From: an uncultured Candidatus Poseidoniales archaeon
GTDB taxonomy: Archaea; Thermoplasmatota; Poseidoniia; Poseidoniales; Thalassarchaeaceae
Direction: 5' to 3'
DNA: 64,000 nucleotides
NCBI GenBank assembly: GCA_905182515.1
Contig: CAJJBW010000008.1
Coordinates: 1 to 64,000, forward strand
Shown here: positions 10,546 to 18,994 of the stretch, piece by piece
Numbering within the stretch: position 1 is the first letter of the stretch
Layout of the letters: the number at the start of each line of letters is the position of its first letter
Program-made: the position numbers and the translations under genes
Notes under the pieces: generated by a model
Seen by the model: the letters and a program-made list of their open reading frames with translations, nothing else
Databases searched by the model: none
What the model was told of the DNA's origin: nothing

Positions 10546-11247
10546 TCACTCCATCCTACAATTGAATAGGATATGATGTTCCTCGAGACCCCTTAAGTCA
10601 ATCCTCTCAATAATCCTTAATCTTGAATCTTTAAGTATTTTCTCAGCATTCTCAAACCTTTTTTTTATATCTCCTTCGGAAACTCTCTCACTTGCCCCCT
10701 TTAAACTAAGTAAACCAACTCCTCCTGACTTGAGGAACTTTTCAGATATTTTTACAAATGTTTTTGCTTGATCAGCAACGCTCAAATCTTGATGAAACCA
10801 ATCAACCTTCTTATTGATAAAGGGGGATAATTCAGTTATGCTCCTCGCATCAGCTAACAAGGGTACAATACCAGGCCTTTTATCACATAATTGAACTAAA
10901 TCTCGCATCATACGAGGGGAAATATCTACGGCTAAAATATGGCCTTTATGGTGGTTACCGGAGCCGCAAATACAATCATGGATATGGCTAACAGTCCCTC
11001 CAATTGAAGCCCCAAGATATAGGCAGTTTTCACCAGTTTTAGGTAACATTTCACTAGGATCATTTTTTGTCCTAAGTAAGGATGCTGCCACCTTAGATTT
11101 TGTAGGATCCCAATATCTCCATTCATTACGTCCATCTCTTTTCCTCCTTTCTTTTCTTACTGAAACGCCCTTTACAGCATTTCTAGTCCAAATACTACGG
11201 CCTTCTTTTCTAACGCCCCATCCTAAGGGTATTGGCCGCCTTCCTAT
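10546..11247 (-). CDS. flpA: Fibrillarin, box C/D sRNP 2'-O-methyltransferase, with apparent AUA start
   Basis: Methyltransferase of the box C/D RNP that 2'-O-methylates rRNA and tRNA. The Rossmann core shows ENCLYLGASIGGTVSHIHD (SAM site), ILAVDISPRMMRDL and VDWFHQDLSV. The first conventional start is GTG at 11091, but conserved family sequence continues in frame upstream: WRYWDPTKSK equals the WDPxRSKLAA motif, and further up GVRKEGRSIWTRNAVKGVSV matches the N-terminal domain. That frame opens after a TAG and contains no ATG, GTG or TTG. AGGAAGTGAT at 11251-11260 is an almost perfect Shine-Dalgarno site followed by ATA ATA, so I place the start at the ATA at 11247 (about 233 residues, normal family length). 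Directly downstream of nop5, its partner. Confidence 0.85.
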   Translation of the reverse strand: MGRRPIPLGWGVRKEGRSIWTRNAVKGVSVRKERRKRDGRNEWRYWDPTKSKVAASLLRTKNDPSEMLPKTGENCLYLGASIGGTVSHIHDCICGSGNHHKGHILAVDISPRMMRDLVQLCDKRPGIVPLLADARSITELSPFINKKVDWFHQDLSVADQAKTFVKISEKFLKSGGVGLLSLKGASERVSEGDIKKRFENAEKILKDSRLRIIERIDLRGLEEHHILFNCRME

Positions 11248-11250
11248 TAT

Positions 11251-11260
11251 ATCACTTCCT
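11251..11260 (-). promoter_or_regulatory. Shine-Dalgarno site deciding the fibrillarin start
   Basis: AGGAAGTGAT on the minus strand differs at one base from AGGAGGTGAT, the perfect complement of the archaeal 16S 3' end. It overlaps the TGA stop of nop5 (11252-11254) and is followed immediately by ATA ATA GGA. Seven bases separate AGGAAG from the second ATA. No ATG, GTG or TTG exists in the fibrillarin frame before 11091. Confidence 0.65.
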
Positions 11261-12256
11261 TTTAGGGGGATTTGGAAATTTATCTATAATTGTTTTCACT
11301 TCTTTAAAAATTTCTTCAATTTCACTTTCTCCCCATGGTTTTCCGTCGAAATGATCAATTCTTACTGCAATACTTGCCTTCCCTGCTATGTATCTTGCAA
11401 CTTTACCCCTGACCCATCTCGGAGATTTACTCACTTGAGGCATAGAAAACAATACCGATCCATGTTTTGGAGGGGGCGCTCCATTCCTATGGGCTGCCAT
11501 GGCAGCATCTGCTCCAAGAACTTGCAATGAACCCGACGGCATTCTTGCTAATCTTTCTCTACTGCCTGCAAGCACTACTAGTTTGGATGCCCCTAAAGGC
11601 CCTAATAATGCTGATAATGAGGGTATATATTCTAAAGCTAGCAATCTTATTGAATCTTCATGGTCACTCATCCTGTTTGATAGTCCAATTACAGATTCAC
11701 AATGTTTCTTCATGGTACTCCATTCATTATGAGCAGGAGTATGCAGTGGCGAAACGGTCTCTAATGAAGTCGCAACTTCTTGAATTGTGTCACAAAAAGC
11801 TACTGTTTCAATAATATTTTTTCTTTTAATCTCCAAATTTAATTCTGTTAGAAACAAACCAATCCACTCAATACAACGAGACTCACTAGTTGTCCAAGCC
11901 GATCGTATTTCATTAGCCGATGAAACTAACATATCCATTCGTCTATCGATATTCCCTGAAGATTCAGCAACTCCTAGTTTGGCCATGTTAATTAGTGCCT
12001 TTTCAAACAATTCTCTTTCTTCATTGGAATATTCTGGCCAATTTGGGTCATCTAGGTGCCCCTGTGGGTGGATCTTAACATTGTCAAATCTATCAAATAG
12101 AATTTTGGCTTCGTTACTTAACCTTCCCTTTTTCAATTCAAATAATCTCTTTGCAACAGAGGATATGCTCTTACTTGAATTCCATAATATTTCATCAATT
12201 ACGACTCCATCATCATTTAAAATTCGGGCTAGCCTCCAATCATAGTGAACTTGCAC
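11252..12256 (-). CDS. nop5: Nop5 (Nop56/58-like box C/D sRNP core protein)
   Basis: Scaffold of the box C/D methylation complex: it binds the L7Ae-RNA platform through its Nop domain and recruits fibrillarin through its N-terminal domain. The 334-residue protein has a divergent N-terminal region, a coiled-coil middle, and a clear Nop domain in the last third: YIPSLSALLGPLGASKLVVLAGS, GSLQVLGADAAM, then PPPKHGSVLF, and KVARYIAGKASIAVRIDHFDG. It ends in the basic PNPPKRK tail normal for archaeal Nop5. The stop overlaps the ribosome site of fibrillarin, so the two interacting proteins are made from one coupled message. Confidence 0.93.
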   Translation of the reverse strand: MQVHYDWRLARILNDDGVVIDEILWNSSKSISSVAKRLFELKKGRLSNEAKILFDRFDNVKIHPQGHLDDPNWPEYSNEERELFEKALINMAKLGVAESSGNIDRRMDMLVSSANEIRSAWTTSESRCIEWIGLFLTELNLEIKRKNIIETVAFCDTIQEVATSLETVSPLHTPAHNEWSTMKKHCESVIGLSNRMSDHEDSIRLLALEYIPSLSALLGPLGASKLVVLAGSRERLARMPSGSLQVLGADAAMAAHRNGAPPPKHGSVLFSMPQVSKSPRWVRGKVARYIAGKASIAVRIDHFDGKPWGESEIEEIFKEVKTIIDKFPNPPKRK

Positions 12257-12342
12257 GATACTCCGAGGAGTTATGGCGCTTCAACGGTGCGGAGAGGTAA
12301 ATTTTTACGAAGTAATGATTAACTATACTCTATCGGCATTGT

Positions 12343-12717
12343 ATGGACCTCAGGATAATCGCATTAGTCGCATCCGGAGGGGCCCTTGGTGCCGTGCTAA
12401 GATACGTATTACCTTCTCTTATCCCTGGTCAAAATAATATATTTAGCACACTGGGAATAAACTTAGTCGGATCTTTAATGCTCGGGTTATTATTAGGATT
12501 ATTAGCCGCAGGGATTGAAATCAGTGATGAATTAATTCTATTAATTGGAACTGGATTTCTTGGTGCTTTTACAACTATGTCTACATTTGCATTTGAGGCA
12601 ATGGAAACAACTCAAGAGAACTATATTTCTGGCTTATCATATATTTTGATAACTGTTTTAGGCAGTATATCTTTGGCGTGGCTAGGTTATTCAGCAATGA
12701 TACAAATAGCCTCTTAA
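12343..12717 (+). CDS. crcB: CrcB/Fluc-type fluoride channel
   Basis: Small four-helix membrane protein of the dual-topology dimeric fluoride exporter family. The 124-residue product has the family marks GGALGAVLRYVL near the N-terminus, STLGINLVGSLMLGLLLG with the conserved Asn, and GTGFLGAFTTMSTFAFE with the Thr/Ser/Phe track. A single copy implies a homodimer. It is divergent from nop5; the 86-base gap contains no convincing fluoride riboswitch. Confidence 0.92.
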   Translation: MDLRIIALVASGGALGAVLRYVLPSLIPGQNNIFSTLGINLVGSLMLGLLLGLLAAGIEISDELILLIGTGFLGAFTTMSTFAFEAMETTQENYISGLSYILITVLGSISLAWLGYSAMIQIAS

Positions 12718-12808
12718 CCATCATTTTTGATAGTTTCAATAGAATCATTGAATAATCATTCGTTGGACGGCTATATGGTTCTAGTAATAGAAAGGAGATG
12801 TAATTAAG

Positions 12809-13189
12809 ATGTTTTGTCCAATATGTGGGTCCCTGTCATTTCCGGATGCCAAAAAAAATATCAAGTGCCCAGATTACAAATGTGGATATGAAGGTCCTCT
12901 AACTGGCCCTGATGGTAAGGGCGGTAAATTTATTGATCCAATGTCAGGAGAAGAAATCGACTTGACAAATGCCACTGCAAGAAATGCCTCAAAATCACTC
13001 AAACACCTCACAGAAGTTGTAGAGGAAGAAGTTGCAAGAGGAACTTTAAGGGTTGGCGATTATATTTGCCCTACTTGTGAGGAGAACAGAGTTTATGTAT
13101 GGATGCAACAAACTAGGTCCTCTGATGAACCTGAAACTAAAATGTGTACCTGCGAGGCTTGTGGCAAAAGATGGCGCGAGTATCAGTGA
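12809..13189 (+). CDS. tfs: Transcription elongation factor S (TFS/TFIIS-like)
   Basis: Stimulates transcript cleavage by backtracked archaeal RNA polymerase. The 126-residue protein has an N-terminal zinc ribbon (CPICG and CPDYKCG, residues 3-26) and a C-terminal TFIIS-type zinc ribbon: CPTCEENRVYVWMQQTRSSDEPE with the catalytic Asp-Glu, then CTCEACGKRWREY. AAAGGAGATG upstream is a strong ribosome site for ATG 12809. Next to PCNA, so transcription and replication factors are adjacent. Confidence 0.95.
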   Translation: MFCPICGSLSFPDAKKNIKCPDYKCGYEGPLTGPDGKGGKFIDPMSGEEIDLTNATARNASKSLKHLTEVVEEEVARGTLRVGDYICPTCEENRVYVWMQQTRSSDEPETKMCTCEACGKRWREYQ

Positions 13190-13255
13190 TTTTCCAATCT
13201 CTCTTTACGAACTATCAATAACCCCCGACTACTACCAATGAAAGTAGGTGTGTGT

Positions 13256-14005
13256 ATGCTAAGGGTTACTGCTAAACAACAATTAATGCGCGAGATTGTA
13301 GAACTTCTTTCAGTTCTTACGGAAGAGGCAAAATTAGTTTGGGGAGAAAAAGGACTCCATGTAACTGTAGTTGATGGTTCACATGTAGCCTTATTATCTG
13401 CTACAATAGCCGATGAATGCTTTGAGACTTATGAAGTTGAACAAGTAGAGATAGGTTTAGAATTAGGAAAAATGAGGGATTTATTAACATTAGCAGGCCC
13501 TAATGATTTGGTTGAATTAGATTATGACGAATCTTTTGGTGCTATTAATGTTAGAGTAGGGGAAGTTCATAGAATACTTAGAGGGGTCGATCCTGCTACT
13601 ATGAATAATCCAAATATTCCAAGTCTAGATTTTAAATGTAAAGCAACTATAGGTTCTGATAGGCTTTCTCGCTCACTTAGGGCTGCAAAGTTTGTTGGGG
13701 AAATTGTTGACCTAAGTCTAGATCAAACTCATATGACAGTATCAATAACTGTAGAGGCCGGAGAAGGAGTAAATGTCAGGTTTGAATCTGGGGAACTTAG
13801 TGAATTAGTTTGTCCAGCGCCAACTCAATCATCATATTCTTTACAATTTTTAGATCCACTTACTAGGAAATTAGCTGGAGGGCTAACCGAAAATGTAACT
13901 CTGGAGTTCCAAGAAAAATATCCTTTAAGACTAACGTGGAATAGTAACCAAGGGGGAGCCAGTTGGACGTATTTCTTAGCACCTCGAGTGACAAATGACC
14001 CGTGA
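13256..14005 (+). CDS. pcn: PCNA sliding clamp
   Basis: Ring-shaped processivity factor for DNA polymerase and clamp-binding repair enzymes. The product of about 249 residues has the two-domain clamp pattern: EAKLVWGEKGLHVTVVDGSHVALL, VEQVEIGLELGKMRDLL, the interdomain region VDPATMNNPNIPSLDF, and a C-terminal block with FQEKYPLRLTW and WTYFLAPRV in place of the usual YPLKI and Y-LAPR. The frame opens at ATG 13238, but AGGTG at 13244-13248 points to ATG 13256, which also gives normal family length. Probably a homotrimer. Confidence 0.93.
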   Translation: MLRVTAKQQLMREIVELLSVLTEEAKLVWGEKGLHVTVVDGSHVALLSATIADECFETYEVEQVEIGLELGKMRDLLTLAGPNDLVELDYDESFGAINVRVGEVHRILRGVDPATMNNPNIPSLDFKCKATIGSDRLSRSLRAAKFVGEIVDLSLDQTHMTVSITVEAGEGVNVRFESGELSELVCPAPTQSSYSLQFLDPLTRKLAGGLTENVTLEFQEKYPLRLTWNSNQGGASWTYFLAPRVTNDP

Positions 14006-14013
14006 ACTCATGA

Positions 14014-15120
14014 ATGAGTAGTACTTGGCATCTATTGATGACTCATACTACTTGTGTTATTGTCCCTAGCGTAAATAATCCTGAAGAACTAAGTATAGCA
14101 TTAGATGGTTTGCTACTACAAGATAAAAAAATAGATGAAATAGTAGTTGTAGGGCCATCTAATGACCCAGGGCGCCTGATAGCAGAAAAGAAAAACATTA
14201 GATTTATTGACGACAAAGGTTCCAAAAATCGTGCTGATGCATGCAATGTGGCTATAGAATCTACTACCTCTGACATAATATTATTCACGGATGATGATGT
14301 AATAGTTCCAAAAACATGGGCAGGATCAATTTTAAAATGGTATTCAAGAGAAGAGGTGGCAGGAGTTGGCGGACCAAATTTTGCACCAGTAGATGAATCT
14401 ACCTTTTGGCAAAAAGTGATAGATGTAACGTTTTGTAGTACTATATTCACATCTGGTACAAATTATGGTAAAGTTGGTATTAATGAACTGGAAGAAGTAG
14501 ACCAATTACCGGGAGTTAATAGCAGTTACCGGCGCAAGGTTATCGAAGAAGCAGGTGGATTTGACAAAGGTTCAATAGGTGCAGAAGATGTAATTCTAGA
14601 TTACCGAGTACGAATGAATGGGAATAAATTGTGGACAGATAAAAATGCCATAATGTGGCACCGTAGAAGAAATATTTCTAGAGTTAAAAAACAAATTAGA
14701 AATTATGGTTTAGTCAGGGCATTGGCCAGTAATCAATATTCAGAATTAAAATCACCGATGCATGTTGCGGTGGCTCTTTTTCCTCTATTGGTTATTTCAT
14801 CATTTTTATTCTTTTTTTGGGGCATTGCAAATGAGGGTTTGGCATGGCCAGAATTTTGGGACATAAGATTGTCAACTGTACCAATGGGGAGTTCCCGAAT
14901 TGGAGTTCACACACTTCCTACTTTGATTATATTGTACAATATTTTAGCTTGGTATGGATCATGGAAAGGGCAATCACCTTCTAAATCAAAAGCCACAATT
15001 TTCTTTTCTCCAATGGTGTCGTATATACTTCATTGGAATTATGGAATTGGTATTTTAAACGGATGGTATAGAATTTTGATAGGTAATCCTGGCTTACAAG
15101 TTGACGATAAGATACGCTAA
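14014..15120 (+). CDS. Family 2 glycosyltransferase, membrane-associated
   Basis: Predicted inverting glycosyltransferase with a GT-A fold. Residues about 10-230 hold the nucleotide-sugar domain: TTCVIVPSVNNPEELSIAL, a first acidic pair after IRFID, ILFTDDDVIVP as the metal-binding DxD-type motif (about residue 90), LPGVNSSYRRKVIEEAGGFD and GAEDVILDYRVRM as the acceptor-site ED motif. Two or three hydrophobic segments follow (about 250-275, 300-315 and near the end), placing it at the membrane, perhaps for glycan or glycolipid assembly. The start may be 14014 or the internal ATG at 14038. Substrate unknown. Confidence 0.8.
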   Translation: MSSTWHLLMTHTTCVIVPSVNNPEELSIALDGLLLQDKKIDEIVVVGPSNDPGRLIAEKKNIRFIDDKGSKNRADACNVAIESTTSDIILFTDDDVIVPKTWAGSILKWYSREEVAGVGGPNFAPVDESTFWQKVIDVTFCSTIFTSGTNYGKVGINELEEVDQLPGVNSSYRRKVIEEAGGFDKGSIGAEDVILDYRVRMNGNKLWTDKNAIMWHRRRNISRVKKQIRNYGLVRALASNQYSELKSPMHVAVALFPLLVISSFLFFFWGIANEGLAWPEFWDIRLSTVPMGSSRIGVHTLPTLIILYNILAWYGSWKGQSPSKSKATIFFSPMVSYILHWNYGIGILNGWYRILIGNPGLQVDDKIR

Positions 15121-15123
15121 TAT

Positions 15124-15816
15124 CTATTTTTTAAAATCCCGGCCTATTAGAAATGTCTTTGTTCGAGGCCTCCAGAAGATTACGGTAAAAAAACCAATGA
15201 AAAATCCACCAAATATCAAATTTAACCAACCTTCCGTTATGTAGCCTTCAGTAGCATTGAAATAAGCCCATAAAAAAGAAGGAATTATTCCAAATAATAA
15301 ACTAATTAAAAATTCTTCAATTGCTAATTTAACCTTATTTGGAGATTTTGGTAAACGAAAATTATTTTTACCATGCTCATAGTTTTTTATTTTCCTAACA
15401 ATTCTGAAATATCTATTTTCCTCATAACACTTATCTAAATATATTGTTGAAGGAACACCGTTCTCCCATTTACGTCCTATTTTAATATCCCATGAAAAAT
15501 CTATGAAAACTCGTCCATCACAATATTTATTCCAATATGAATTTCTTATCTTATCTCCTAATTCTTCTATTCCATCATTACCAAACAACTTTTCTTGTTT
15601 TCTAGCCAATTCCCATTCGGCTTCCGATGCCAATGTGCATTCTCCTGAGGACAACAATTTTTTGACTATGTCTTTTTCAATGGGCATTGATGATATCTCA
15701 AAACTATATTCAATCTTGTTTTCATGCCTAGGCCCAATACTTCCAAATAAGATTGATCTATTATCAGACCCAATGAAAACTTCTCCAGGTTTTACCTCAA
15801 CCCATTCAATTTCCAT
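15124..15816 (-). CDS. Degenerate FGE/sulfatase-modifying-like protein with membrane tail
   Basis: 230 residues. The N-terminal 145 residues look like a shrunken formylglycine-generating-enzyme (FGE-sulfatase, C-type-lectin-like) domain: WVEVKPGEVFIGSDN resembles V-GGeF-MGS, LASEAEWELARKQ resembles LPtEaEWEyAaR, and RYFRIVRK resembles GFRvar. The catalytic cysteines are not apparent, so enzymatic activity is doubtful. The C-terminus has two hydrophobic helices (about 165-185 and 195-215), making it a tail-anchored membrane protein. It lies 11 bases downstream of the ABC exporter and may be co-transcribed with it. Confidence 0.5.
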   Translation of the reverse strand: MEIEWVEVKPGEVFIGSDNRSILFGSIGPRHENKIEYSFEISSMPIEKDIVKKLLSSGECTLASEAEWELARKQEKLFGNDGIEELGDKIRNSYWNKYCDGRVFIDFSWDIKIGRKWENGVPSTIYLDKCYEENRYFRIVRKIKNYEHGKNNFRLPKSPNKVKLAIEEFLISLLFGIIPSFLWAYFNATEGYITEGWLNLIFGGFFIGFFTVIFWRPRTKTFLIGRDFKK

Positions 15817-15827
15817 TATTTTATCAC

Positions 15828-17726
15828 CTAATTATCAATTTCCCCAGTTTGAATAGACCATTGAGATGCATATACGTTATTATTTGAAACTAACTGGTCA
15901 TGAGTCCCGCGTTCAACTATGGATCCATCAACTAATGCTATAATTTCATCAGAATTACGTATAGTGGCCAATCTATGGGCAACTGCAATTGTGATTCTCT
16001 TCCTATCGTTTTCTGAATTACCAAAGAGAGATTGCTGGATCCTCTTTTCAGTTTCAGCATCTAAAGCAGCACTTGCCTCATCTAAGATGAGTAAATCGGG
16101 ATTATTTAGAAGCGCACGAGCCAAACTAACTCTTGCTCGTTGCCCTCCTGATAACATCACTCCCCGGTCTCCTACCATAGTGTCAATCCCCTGTGGAAGT
16201 TTGGATGTAAATTCCCAAGCCCCTGCAGTCTCTAAGGCTTTTTTTATGTCTTCATCAGTAGCATTTCTGGCATATGCTATATTTTCACGTAGTGTACCAA
16301 AAAATAGAAAAGGCTCTTGAGAGACAAATCCAACTCTTTCTCTTATTGACTTTATTGAATATTCATTAATGTCGATTCCATTGATGAGGACTTTGCCCTG
16401 TTGTGGCTCATAAAATCTCTCTATTAGTTTTAGTATGGTACTTTTACCTGCTCCTGTGTGGCCCATGACGCCTAGAAAATTACCTGAAGACGCATTAAAT
16501 GATATGGTATTCAGAACATTCCCTTCAGATGAAGGATAAGAAAAGGAAACATTTTCAAAGGAAATTGATGTTATTTCACCTTCCAAATCCTTGGCCCCTT
16601 CTTTATCGAATATCGAAGGTTCTAAATCTATTATAGCAAATACTCTTTTTGATGAAGCCTCTCCTTTTTGTAATTGATTTAATAGTAAGCCTAGTATGAA
16701 CATCGGCATTGTCATCCTAGTTGATATAAGTAGAAACGTTACAAATTGTCCAACAGTAATCTGACCATCTTCCATTACCCATCCTCCGGCTGATACTAGT
16801 AATCCAAAGGATAGGCCAGCTACAATATATATTCCCGGGATGAAACGATTCCTTACTAATGCCGCATCAATTGATTGATCACGATAATCTCCACTCTGTC
16901 TACCTATTCTTGAACTCTCAAAGTCTGTGGCATTATATGCTTGAACTACTGTTATTCCGGATAATACATTTTCTAATATTGCAACTATGCCTCCAGTGCT
17001 TTCTCTAGTCTTTCGGTATTTTCTTTGAACCCTTGTTGAGAACCAAACAACCATAGGAACTATCAAAGCCAATGGTGCAAAAAGGATTAAGGCCAATGTT
17101 GGAGACATCCAAAACATTATTGAAAAAGCAGTTGCAAAAGTAATAGTAATTCGAATAATACTGGTACTTGCATCGGAGATAATATCTTCCAATTGTGCGA
17201 CATCTGCTGACAACACAGCCATCAAATTACCAGTTTGCCTGGTTTCAAAATAAGAAGCTTCCATGGCCATTAATGATTCAGTGGCATCCATTCTAATGTC
17301 GTGTTGTGCCATATATGCAGTTGATTGCCAAAGTTGATTACTAAGGCCCTGAAAAACTGCAAGGAAACTGAAGGAAATTAAAATCAATACCCCAAATCCC
17401 AATTCAACTGAGGTTATTGGCCCTACTGAGGGGAGAATGTCTGAAGTTACAAAACTTTTAATCGAACCATCAGTAAATGTCTTATCTCTATAATAATCAG
17501 CAGCCATCCCTATTGCAATAAACGGTATCAGGTCAAAAGCTCTTGCAACTCCATTAGTTAATATTCCTCCTAATGCCCTCTTCCAGTATCTTTTGAGATA
17601 AGGGACAATTCTCCAAATCTTTCGCCCTAATAGTTGCTTCTCGTCCAATAAATCTGAATTGTCTTTACTCAACCCAATACCACTAGAAACTTGCTCTCCA
17701 TCGTCATCAGACATATCTCCACGCAA
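15828..17726 (-). CDS. ABC exporter half-transporter (MsbA/multidrug type)
   Basis: A fused transmembrane and ATPase half-transporter expected to act as a homodimer exporting lipids or drugs. The 632-residue protein has six membrane helices between about residues 45 and 350 and an ATPase domain from about 385: Walker A GHTGAGKST, Q-loop VGFVSQEPFLF, signature LSGGQRARVSLARALL, Walker B LLILDEASAALD and the H-loop AVAHRLATI. All catalytic motifs are intact. The TTG at 17726 gives the longest frame; ATG 17714 is an alternative start. Substrate cannot be deduced. Confidence 0.9.
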   Translation of the reverse strand: MRGDMSDDDGEQVSSGIGLSKDNSDLLDEKQLLGRKIWRIVPYLKRYWKRALGGILTNGVARAFDLIPFIAIGMAADYYRDKTFTDGSIKSFVTSDILPSVGPITSVELGFGVLILISFSFLAVFQGLSNQLWQSTAYMAQHDIRMDATESLMAMEASYFETRQTGNLMAVLSADVAQLEDIISDASTSIIRITITFATAFSIMFWMSPTLALILFAPLALIVPMVVWFSTRVQRKYRKTRESTGGIVAILENVLSGITVVQAYNATDFESSRIGRQSGDYRDQSIDAALVRNRFIPGIYIVAGLSFGLLVSAGGWVMEDGQITVGQFVTFLLISTRMTMPMFILGLLLNQLQKGEASSKRVFAIIDLEPSIFDKEGAKDLEGEITSISFENVSFSYPSSEGNVLNTISFNASSGNFLGVMGHTGAGKSTILKLIERFYEPQQGKVLINGIDINEYSIKSIRERVGFVSQEPFLFFGTLRENIAYARNATDEDIKKALETAGAWEFTSKLPQGIDTMVGDRGVMLSGGQRARVSLARALLNNPDLLILDEASAALDAETEKRIQQSLFGNSENDRKRITIAVAHRLATIRNSDEIIALVDGSIVERGTHDQLVSNNNVYASQWSIQTGEIDN

Positions 17727-17769
17727 AGGATAAAGCGTTTCAATGTAACAGGTACCAAGGTAACAAAAT

Positions 17770-17844
17770 TGGTGCGCCCGCTGGGATTTGAACCCAGGAC
17801 ATGAGGTTGGAAACCTCAGGTGATAACCCCTTCACCACAGGCGC
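17770..17844 (-). tRNA. tRNA-Gly (anticodon UCC), CCA encoded
   Basis: On the minus strand, a seven-pair acceptor stem (GCGCCTG with CGGGCGC, one G-U pair), the D arm, an anticodon arm TGAGG-TTTCCAA-CCTCA with anticodon TCC, and a T arm with loop GGTTCAAATCC. The discriminator A is followed by a genome-encoded CCA at 17770-17772. No intron. Reads GGA and probably GGG glycine codons. Confidence 0.96.
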
Positions 17845-17923
17845 TTGTTAGGCGCGAACATATACCCTTTCAAAACCGATTCGGTTACATTTATTCAAAT
17901 GGAGGGGGCATGTCGGATTAGAT

Positions 17924-18112
17924 ATGATATTGAGGCAAAGGCTAGGGATATTGCTCATGATTATATTTCTTCCAATAAATGGGCCAATATTAAGATTACT
18001 TTTAACTTCTTTAGACTTACCAAATATTGGTGAATTCAAATTTTTTGTATTATGTATTTTTATGTTTATTATTGGTGCTATTATGACATTCACTCCAAAG
18101 TTAAAATTATGA
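17924..18112 (+). CDS. Small two-helix membrane protein, unknown function
   Basis: A 62-residue frame with two clear hydrophobic helices (about residues 8-27 and 40-56) separated by a short polar turn and ending in a basic KLKL tail, a composition unlike a chance frame. It is convergent with the downstream hydrolase gene and overlaps its end by six bases. No ribosome site is obvious and I recognise no family; it could be a spurious frame in the gap after the tRNA. Confidence 0.4.
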   Translation: MILRQRLGILLMIIFLPINGPILRLLLTSLDLPNIGEFKFFVLCIFMFIIGAIMTFTPKLKL

Positions 18113-18994
18113 GTATATCTCCTTTGGCCATTTTGAATGTACATTATTAATTAATGTAATTATTTCATTATCTGAAATGTCAGATTCCCATAATTTTTGG
18201 CATAATTGTTGTGTTCTCTTTGGTACTGTTTTGGGGCCAAGAACTGCGCCTGGCCTTCTAAAGTCATCTAAAAAATCTGTTTCCATGCCCCAAATAGAAT
18301 TAGATCTAGAAAATGTTTCTACGACTTTAGCGATACTTCCCTTTCCAACGTTGACGGTTGAACTTATCCCATTGGTAAAATCCCCACTTATGTCTGGAGG
18401 TGCAAAATGCCTTATTGTTCGCTTTTTAGGCATTTTAGATATTTCACACATTTTCGCTATATCGGAATATGTCTGAACTCCATTGTTCTCGACATGAAGT
18501 TGAATACTTACTTTTTCTTTAGCAGCCCTTTTCATTATTTTAAGCAATAATTCATTAGCTAATTTCCAAATATCACTATTTACGGGATAATGGGGTCTTC
18601 CTACTTCTCCTAGGCAAACAGCATTCTTTTCAGAAATATGTTCCAAAGCTAATTCAACGGCTTGGAGGTGTAATTCACTAGACTTTTCAATGCCCAAAGT
18701 CACAATTTGTTTTTCCCAAGAAACAGGATGAGGTCCTAAAATTACAGAAACATCTATCTCAAATTTATCTTTTACTATTTCTGCCATATCTAAAGTTTCA
18801 TCATATGCTATCCTGTATTCATCCAATGTTTTAGGCAGGTTATAAAAGTCGGGTTTATGGACTAGATTAATCGCAGTCCCACCTGACTGTTCAAAGTCGC
18901 TAATTGCATCTAAGAATCGATTATTTCTATCTAAGTGTATATGTTGATCTATAATTGGCCCTTTCCATACTCCATCTTCTAACATTTTTCTCAA
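18107..18994 (-). CDS. TatD-like TIM-barrel metal-dependent hydrolase
   Basis: 295 residues with the amidohydrolase/TatD pattern: an N-terminal metal site DQHIHLDRNNRF, GGTAINLVHKPDF, a central CLGEVGRPHYPV with the bridging Glu, QLHVENNG giving a later His ligand, TIRHFAPP, and GMETDFLDDFRRPGAVLGPKTVP carrying the final Asp. This fits the archaeal predicted metal-dependent hydrolases of the TIM-barrel fold; the substrate is unknown. TTG start at 18994 overlaps the stop of the TBP-like gene by four bases, so it is the last gene of a three-gene coupled unit. Confidence 0.75.
   Translation of the reverse strand: MRKMLEDGVWKGPIIDQHIHLDRNNRFLDAISDFEQSGGTAINLVHKPDFYNLPKTLDEYRIAYDETLDMAEIVKDKFEIDVSVILGPHPVSWEKQIVTLGIEKSSELHLQAVELALEHISEKNAVCLGEVGRPHYPVNSDIWKLANELLLKIMKRAAKEKVSIQLHVENNGVQTYSDIAKMCEISKMPKKRTIRHFAPPDISGDFTNGISSTVNVGKGSIAKVVETFSRSNSIWGMETDFLDDFRRPGAVLGPKTVPKRTQQLCQKLWESDISDNEIITLINNVHSKWPKEIYS

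Noticed and set aside
11260-11281. Programmed +1 frameshift fusing Nop5 to fibrillarin as the main explanation
   Set aside because: Nop5 already ends in its normal basic PPKRK tail, and a strong Shine-Dalgarno site precedes ATA ATA; a near-cognate start explains the layout better.
11467-12245. Plus-strand frames opposite nop5
   Set aside because: Opposite a conserved gene, low complexity, no ribosome site or recognisable domain.
12257-12342. Fluoride riboswitch upstream of the CrcB-like channel
   Set aside because: Fragments such as ATGGCG and TTC occur, but the ordered crcB motif with its pseudoknot could not be built.
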